NCBI GenBank assembly: GCA_903890885.1
Contig: CAITCX010000454.1
Span: 1-10,097 of the forward strand
Reading direction: 5' to 3'
DNA from: an uncultured Dehalococcoidia bacterium
Lineage (GTDB): Bacteria > Chloroflexota > Dehalococcoidia > Dehalococcoidales > UBA3254
Length of the DNA stretch: 10,097 nt
This document shows positions 6,263 to 10,097 of the stretch, in pieces (within the stretch, counting starts at the first letter, position 1; each line of letters opens with the position of its first letter). A program made the position numbers and the translations under genes. Below the pieces are notes generated by a model. The model had not been told where the DNA came from and made no database searches. It saw only the letters and a program-made list of their open reading frames with translations.

Positions 6263-7834
6263 ACGCCTAAACATTCTATTACCTGGGAAGAAAGGGAGAA
6301 AGGCCGTAAACGGCTGGAAAGAGAGACCGGCACGATCCTTAAGGATTGGGGCGGCAAACTTCCCTTTGCTCTCGTCTATCCCAATACCTACTTCATCGGC
6401 ATGTCCAACCTGGGACTGCAGGCCATCTACGGGTTTCTTAATACACGCGAGGACTCAGTTTGCGAGCGTGTCTTTTGGGACAAGGAAAATAGTGAGAAAG
6501 GCGCCTTACCGCTCTCTGTAGAATCCCAGCGTCCCCTGGCAGATTTTGCAGTGCTGGCATTTTCCTTGAATTATGAGATTGACTTTTTTAACATTGTCTC
6601 TATCCTGAAAGCCAGCGGCATCCCTCATTATTCAGAACAGAGAGACGAAACGCAGCCGTTGATTATCGCGGGTGGGCCCTGTACCACGGCCAATCCCCTG
6701 CCGGTAGCGCCGTTTTTCGATTGCCTGTGCTCCGGCGAGGCTGAAGCTCTCCTGCCGGCCATACTGCCCGTGATCGGCGAAGGGATATCCGGGAAACGGG
6801 ATGATCTCCTTAAAGAATTGGCCAAAATCCCGGGCATCTTCGTCCCGCGTTTTCCGTCTGCCAAACCCCTGGTCCGCCAAAAGATGAAAAATCTGGATGA
6901 TTATCCGGTACACTCCGTTGTTTTGACTCAGGACACCGAACTCAGCGACCTTTATCTGGTAGAAGTGGAGCGGGGCTGCGCCCACAACTGCCGATTTTGT
7001 ATGGTCAGCAGCGCCTTTAGTCCCATGCGCTTTCACTCGCTTGATTCTCTGGTAAAACAGTCAGAAAACGGCCTTAAATTTAGAAAAAGAATTGGACTGG
7101 TCGGTCCTGCGGTCACTGATCACCCGCAAATCGAAGAATTATTTAGAAGTCTGCTCAAAATGGGCTCTCAAATTTCTATTAGCTCACTCAGATTGACCTC
7201 CCTGACACCTGAGATCATGCATATGCTGGTTCAAGGAGGGATGCGCTCGGTAGCGCTGGCGCCGGAAGCAGGATCAGAACGCCTCAGGCAAACCATTAAC
7301 AAGGGCATCAGCGAGGCTCAAATCCTGGAGGCCATCCGCATGACCGGCAATGCCGGGATGCAGCAGCTCAAACTCTATTTTATGATCGGTTTGCCCGGTG
7401 AAACTGACGATGACATCCAGGCCATTGTGGATCTGGCTCTGACGGGAAAGAAAATTATTGAAAGCAAACGAGGCAAAACGCGTTTGACTCTGAATATTGC
7501 GCCTTTCGTACCCAAAGCTGGCACGGCTTTTCAGCGGTTGCCGATGGCCCCGCTGGATGTTTTACAGAACAGAATCGCCGTCCTCAAAAACCGCCTGTCC
7601 GGGCAGGGAATCAAGATTAATAATGAAAGCCCGCAGTGGAGCGAAGTTCAGGCAGTTTTGTCACGCGGAGATTCCCGTCTGGCTAAAGCCCTGGCTGATA
7701 TCGAAAAGGAGTCGCTGCCTGACTGGCGTAAAGCCGTCGAAAATCATCAAATAAATACAGACTTCTTCGCCCACCAGGAATGGCCACCGGATTTCAATCT
7801 TCCCTGGTCGATCATGGAACCTTCTAGCAGATAA
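6263..7834 (+). CDS. Radical SAM protein with degenerate B12-binding-type N-terminal domain
   Basis: Probable [4Fe-4S]/S-adenosylmethionine enzyme; substrate unknown. From ACG 6263 it has 523 residues. Residues 1-46 (MPKHSITWEEREKGRKRL..., then LPFALVYPNTYFIG) supply the helix and first strand of the Rossmann-like domain. The domain continues GMSNLGLQAIYGFLN and includes a GGPCTTANP block (137-145) and a GEAE turn. This N-terminal half resembles the TIGR03960-type B12-binding radical SAM proteins, but the cobalamin-ligating DxHxxG motif is not visible. The radical SAM core starts with C239-x3-C243-x2-C246 (CAHNCRFC), followed by a glycine-rich GLPGET segment. The frame is open back to 6236 with no ATG, GTG or TTG, so starting at ATG 6401 would delete the first strand. 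ACG, a T-to-C change from ATG, sits 5 nt after GGAGGG. A one-base error in the A-run at 6258-6263, joining to ATG 6235, is the alternative. The gene has its own promoter. Confidence 0.85.
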   Translation, partial: TPKHSITWEEREKGRKRLERETGTILKDWGGKLPFALVYPNTYFIGMSNLGLQAIYGFLNTREDSVCERVFWDKENSEKGALPLSVESQRPLADFAVLAFSLNYEIDFFNIVSILKASGIPHYSEQRDETQPLIIAGGPCTTANPLPVAPFFDCLCSGEAEALLPAILPVIGEGISGKRDDLLKELAKIPGIFVPRFPSAKPLVRQKMKNLDDYPVHSVVLTQDTELSDLYLVEVERGCAHNCRFCMVSSAFSPMRFHSLDSLVKQSENGLKFRKRIGLVGPAVTDHPQIEELFRSLLKMGSQISISSLRLTSLTPEIMHMLVQGGMRSVALAPEAGSERLRQTINKGISEAQILEAIRMTGNAGMQQLKLYFMIGLPGETDDDIQAIVDLALTGKKIIESKRGKTRLTLNIAPFVPKAGTAFQRLPMAPLDVLQNRIAVLKNRLSGQGIKINNESPQWSEVQAVLSRGDSRLAKALADIEKESLPDWRKAVENHQINTDFFAHQEWPPDFNLPWSIMEPSSR

Positions 7835-7865
7835 TTCATTAAGCCCAGCCTTACAGTCTCCTAAA

Positions 7866-7894
7866 TTGAATAGAATAAGTCTCCCGTCTATAAT
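7866..7894 (+). promoter_or_regulatory. Promoter of the crcB riboswitch unit
   Basis: TTGAAT (7866-7871), a 17-bp spacer and TATAAT (7889-7894) make a strong sigma-A-type promoter. The start point would fall near 7900, just at the first base of the fluoride aptamer, which is the arrangement expected for a riboswitch leader. Confidence 0.8.
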
Positions 7895-7900
7895 AATAAC

Positions 7901-7969
7901 TGGCATGAAGCTCGCCCGGGAAATAAATATTAGTCGAACCGTATCCTGAGGACTGACCGCTTCTACTGG
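7901..7969 (+). promoter_or_regulatory. Fluoride riboswitch (crcB motif)
   Basis: RNA aptamer that binds fluoride through magnesium ions and turns on fluoride-resistance genes. GGC-ATGAAGCT-CGCC (7902-7916) is the P1 hairpin with its conserved AUG loop. AACCG (7937-7941) and TCC-TGA-GGA (7944-7952), then CTGAC and GCTTCTACTG (7959-7968), are the 3' half. The diagnostic pseudoknot is present: GAAGC (7907-7911) complements GCTTC (7959-7963), a co-varied version of the GAGGC/GCCUC pair in the Thermotoga aptamer as I remember it. Two peculiarities: P1 is one base short relative to the usual GGCG, and about 20 bases (7917-7936) are inserted between P1 and the AACCG block. The gene behind it is crcB, the classic target. 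The 3' strand of the pseudoknot is shared with the terminator stem, explaining the switch. Confidence 0.9.
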
Positions 7970-7993
7970 AAACCTTCCAGTAGAGGCCTTTTT
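7959..7993 (+). terminator. Riboswitch-controlled terminator ahead of crcB
   Basis: GCTTCTACTGGAA (7959-7971) pairs with TTCCAGTAGAGGC (7975-7987) over 13 bp, with one G.T and a 3-nt loop ACC; five Ts follow (7989-7993). The left arm begins with the GCTTC needed for the fluoride pseudoknot. The two structures are therefore mutually exclusive: fluoride present means pseudoknot, readthrough and CrcB. Confidence 0.9.
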
Positions 7994-8038
7994 GTAGAAG
8001 AACCAGATGGACTCTGAATGAGTTAGAAGGAACCTGAT

Positions 8039-8425
8039 ATGAAAGATGTCATATTTTTAGCGGTGGCCGGTGCGCTCGGAACAGTAGGACGCTTCGGGCT
8101 GAGTAGTTTAACCCAGCGGATATCCGGGACAGGTTTTCCTATAGGGACCTTAATGGTGAACGTGGTGGGATCACTTATCATTGGTTTTATTATGCAATTA
8201 GGGATGAATTCAAATATAATGTCACGTCAGATGAGACTGGTCTTGACGCTGGGTTTTCTGGGCGCTTTCACTACCTTTTCAAGCTTCAGTTATGAAACCG
8301 TACGTTACCTTGAACAGGGCACCTGGAATTTGGCCACCCTCAATATCGCTCTGAATGTAGTGCTCTGTCTGGGCGCCACCCTGGCAGGTATGTGGCTGGG
8401 CAGATTGACGGTCGCAAACTCCTGA
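8039..8425 (+). CDS. crcB: Fluoride ion channel/exporter CrcB (Fluc)
   Basis: Small membrane protein that lets fluoride leave the cell; it works as an antiparallel dual-topology dimer. At 128 residues it has the family's normal length. Four hydrophobic segments are visible at about 4-25, 33-55, 66-88 and 100-124. Family signatures are GALGTVGRFG (11-20), GTLMVNVVGS (36-45, with the pore asparagine N41), and GFLGAFTTFSSFSYE (72-86), which holds the threonine/phenylalanine stack and the central sodium-site glycine/threonine. Only one crcB copy is here, so a homodimer is expected. AAGGA (8027-8031) lies 7 nt ahead of the ATG. The upstream leader is a fluoride riboswitch with terminator, giving induction by fluoride. 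A strong terminator follows 18 nt after the stop. Confidence 0.97.
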   Translation: MKDVIFLAVAGALGTVGRFGLSSLTQRISGTGFPIGTLMVNVVGSLIIGFIMQLGMNSNIMSRQMRLVLTLGFLGAFTTFSSFSYETVRYLEQGTWNLATLNIALNVVLCLGATLAGMWLGRLTVANS

Positions 8426-8443
8426 GAAACTGCCTAATAATTA

Positions 8444-8485
8444 TTATGGGGCGAGGCTGAACTTAGCCTCGCCCCATATTTTTTT
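8444..8485 (+). terminator. Intrinsic terminator between convergent crcB and purQ
   Basis: ATGGGGCGAGGCT (8446-8458) and AGCCTCGCCCCAT (8465-8477) form a perfect 13-bp stem with a 6-nt loop; two outer A-T pairs extend it to 15 bp. ATTTTTTT follows on the plus strand, ending crcB. On the minus strand it begins about 5 nt after the purQ stop but is followed only by an AT-rich ATAATAATTATT, so it may also end the purine operon with lower efficiency. Confidence 0.9.
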
Positions 8486-9254
8486 ACTTACTTCTGGCGA
8501 ACTTCACGGCGTTCTGGAAAATGATGAAGCCGTCGCCGTGTTCTTTGAGTTTCTTACGCGTCCAATGTGGATGCTGTTGAAAGCGGATATACCGTTCAGG
8601 ATGCGGCATCAGGGCAAATATCCGCCCTGTTGCATCGCAAACTCCCGCTATGTTATTCATCGAGCCATTGGGATTATCCGGGTAACCCGCCTGAATATTG
8701 CCAGATTCGTCAGTGTAATAGAGAGCCGCTTTGATTTCTCTGAGACCACGCATATCGGTAATGACCTTACCCTCTCCGTGGGCTATTGGCAAGTACATAC
8801 TGTCTATTCCCTGTGTAAATACACAGGGACTTTTCTTATCCGTTACTAAATGGACCCAGCGGCATTCAAAACGCCCTGAATCATTGGTTCCCAATGTCAA
8901 AGGCGGCCCAGCTGGCTGCCGGATGTCTGGCAAAATCCCGGCTTTGGCCATCACTTGAAATCCATTGCAGATCCCCAGGATCAAACCGCCGTTATTGACG
9001 AAGAGTTGAATGTCTTCTCCCAGTTTTAATTTCAACTCATTTGCCAGAACTTTACCGGCTCCGATGTCGTCTCCATAGGAAAAACCGCCTGGGATCACCA
9101 GCACCTGGTAGTCTACCAGTCGCCTTTCGTGACGGATCAGGGCATTGATATGACAGACCGAAGTTACTGCCCCGGCCTGCTGGAAAGCAAACGCCGTCTC
9201 CTGATCACAGTTGGTACCCGGACCGCGTAATACCAGCACATTTACTTTTGCCAT
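8484..9254 (-). CDS. purQ: Phosphoribosylformylglycinamidine synthase, glutaminase subunit PurQ
   Basis: Cytoplasmic class I glutamine amidotransferase that releases ammonia from glutamine for PurL in the fourth step of purine synthesis. It has 256 residues. The triad is visible: nucleophile C96 in GICNGFQ, and H218 and E220 in MPHPER. The oxyanion-side PGGFSYGDD (55-63) and the N-terminal VLRGPGTNCDQET block are also typical. It is longer than the roughly 225-residue Bacillus-type PurQ, with extra C-terminal sequence (HPHWTRKKLKEHGDGF...), which I associate with the clostridial form paired to a long PurL. GAGGG lies about 9-10 nt before the ATG. It is downstream of purL with a 112-bp gap and ends next to a terminator, so it looks like the last gene of its operon. 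Confidence 0.96.
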   Translation of the reverse strand: MAKVNVLVLRGPGTNCDQETAFAFQQAGAVTSVCHINALIRHERRLVDYQVLVIPGGFSYGDDIGAGKVLANELKLKLGEDIQLFVNNGGLILGICNGFQVMAKAGILPDIRQPAGPPLTLGTNDSGRFECRWVHLVTDKKSPCVFTQGIDSMYLPIAHGEGKVITDMRGLREIKAALYYTDESGNIQAGYPDNPNGSMNNIAGVCDATGRIFALMPHPERYIRFQQHPHWTRKKLKEHGDGFIIFQNAVKFARSK

Positions 9255-9284
9255 TTTTATTTTCCCTCTATTGAGTAATAAGTT

Positions 9285-9313
9285 GAAAGTTATAAGTTTT
9301 GATCTGAACTTTC
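9285..9313. repeat. Small inverted repeat in the purL-purQ gap
   Basis: GAAAGTT (9285-9291) and AACTTTC (9307-9313) are perfect complements separated by 15 bases. The 112-bp AT-rich gap between purL and purQ contains nothing else I can name. There is no T-run after the stem on the minus strand, so it is not a terminator. Confidence 0.3.
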
Positions 9314-9366
9314 TACTATTTTGTCTTTGTCTCGGATTTTATTATTCGTGCCTTGAATCTATTCCC

Positions 9367-10097
9367 CTACCATCTCAAGGGTTTTTGCCAGGCTTCTTTG
9401 AGGTCATAGATAGAAGCTCTCATTGCCAATTCGTCGGTTAAACCGTGTACTTCCAGCACCTCTTCCTGATTGACGTGCCCGATATGAGCCACAACCGCGC
9501 CATCCATAATTTTTGTAAATTGGGCTTCATGTTCAGGTGCAACTTCCACAACAAAACGACTATTGGACTCAGAGAATAAAATGTAATCGTTGCGATAAAT
9601 AGGCCCGGTGCGCGGTAAGGACTTCAGATACACAGTAGCGCCCAGACCTCCTGCAAAGGCCATTTCAGCCAGCGTAACACCCAGACCGCCTTCGCTGCAA
9701 TCATGGCAGGACCTCACTAATCCTTTTTCCATTGCAGAGCTGAGAAACTCCATGGCTTTGCGCGATTGCGGAGCATCCACCCTCGGTACGTTGTTGCCAG
9801 TGGCTTTGTGGGCCGCAAAATATTCGGAACCTCCCAGATCATTGCCGGTCATTCCCACAATGTAGAGCATATTGCCGATGCTCTTTAAATCCATTGAAAC
9901 CGCCTTGCGAACGTCGTCCATGATACCAATGGCCGATATTAATAAAGTGTGGGGAATGGAGATAATTTTACCCTCGTATTCGAATTCATTATTTAGGCTG
10001 TCCTTGCCGGAGATAAAAGGCACTCCGTAAGCTAGTGACATATCGTGGCAGGCCTGAGCCGCCCGTATCAAAGCGCCCACCATTTCCGGTCGTTTGG
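9367..10097 (-). CDS. purL: Phosphoribosylformylglycinamidine synthase, synthetase subunit PurL (C-terminal part; 5' end outside window)
   Basis: ATP-dependent ligase that converts FGAR to FGAM using ammonia from PurQ. The frame is open to the right edge, so only the last 242 or so residues are seen. They begin KRPEMVGALIRAAQACHDM, followed by SGKDSLNNEF, GNDLGGSEYF, and HDCSEGGLGVTLAEMAFAGG, the AIRS-fold C-terminal half of the synthetase. KDSLNNEF, in place of the GGNVSLYNE of short Bacillus/Thermotoga PurL, points to the long two-half PurL lineage of many Clostridia. That reading is from memory. The protein ends LKEAWQKPLRW. It lies upstream of purQ on the same strand, the reverse of the usual purS-purQ-purL order. 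Confidence 0.93.
   Translation of the reverse strand, partial: KRPEMVGALIRAAQACHDMSLAYGVPFISGKDSLNNEFEYEGKIISIPHTLLISAIGIMDDVRKAVSMDLKSIGNMLYIVGMTGNDLGGSEYFAAHKATGNNVPRVDAPQSRKAMEFLSSAMEKGLVRSCHDCSEGGLGVTLAEMAFAGGLGATVYLKSLPRTGPIYRNDYILFSESNSRFVVEVAPEHEAQFTKIMDGAVVAHIGHVNQEEVLEVHGLTDELAMRASIYDLKEAWQKPLRW

Noticed and set aside
6061..6270. Plus-strand 69-codon frame ahead of the radical SAM gene
   Set aside because: It contains the extended -10 promoter and overlaps the better supported radical SAM N-terminus; its translation is random-looking and cysteine-rich.
8538..8849. Plus-strand 103-codon frame opposite purQ
   Set aside because: Shadow of purQ, which carries its full catalytic triad in the other strand.

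Overview
The window looks like a piece of the chromosome of an anaerobic, endospore-former-type Firmicute of class Clostridia (Peptococcaceae-like; the family is an inference). The signs are a ferredoxin-dependent indolepyruvate oxidoreductase (IorA), an adenosylcobalamin-dependent class II ribonucleotide reductase (NrdJ) next to NrdR, several radical/B12-type proteins, purine-rich Shine-Dalgarno sites, sigma-A-like promoters and Rho-independent terminators. Base composition is close to even and gene density is normal. I see no prophage, IS element, tRNA, rRNA or CRISPR.

Layout, left to right. (1) Minus strand, 1-1850: iorA with a TTG start; its last few codons lie beyond the left edge. (2) 1851-2297: a gene-poor divergent intergenic region. 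(3) Plus strand, 2298-5701: a strong promoter overlapped by two putative NrdR boxes, then nrdR and nrdJ. (4) 5539-5772: behind nrdJ, a possible -10 element, a strongly foldable stretch and an intrinsic terminator, followed by an unrecognised 87-residue gene (5773-6036). The order (promoter, folded leader, terminator, small gene) is that of a riboswitch or attenuator unit, but the RNA matches no class I know. (5) An extended -10 promoter (6188-6215) drives a radical SAM protein whose conserved N-terminus lies upstream of the first in-frame ATG. The best-placed start is an ACG behind a near-perfect ribosome binding site. (6) 7866-8425: a complete fluoride-response unit made of promoter, fluoride (crcB-motif) riboswitch, terminator and crcB. 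(7) A 15-bp terminator separates crcB from the convergent minus-strand purine genes: purQ, and upstream of it purL, which is cut by the right edge.

How the genes work together. nrdR and nrdJ form a self-regulated deoxyribonucleotide module: NrdR senses dATP/ATP through its ATP-cone and probably represses its own promoter and hence nrdJ. crcB exports fluoride and is switched by the fluoride-sensing leader RNA. purL and purQ together make the FGAM synthase of purine synthesis. iorA belongs to aromatic 2-oxo acid oxidation coupled to ferredoxin. The roles of the radical SAM protein and the 87-residue protein are unknown.

Most worth a second look: the unidentified leader RNA plus orphan gene at 5532-6036, the ACG start of the radical SAM gene, the partial ATP-cone of NrdJ, and the fluoride riboswitch with an insertion and a one-base-short P1.
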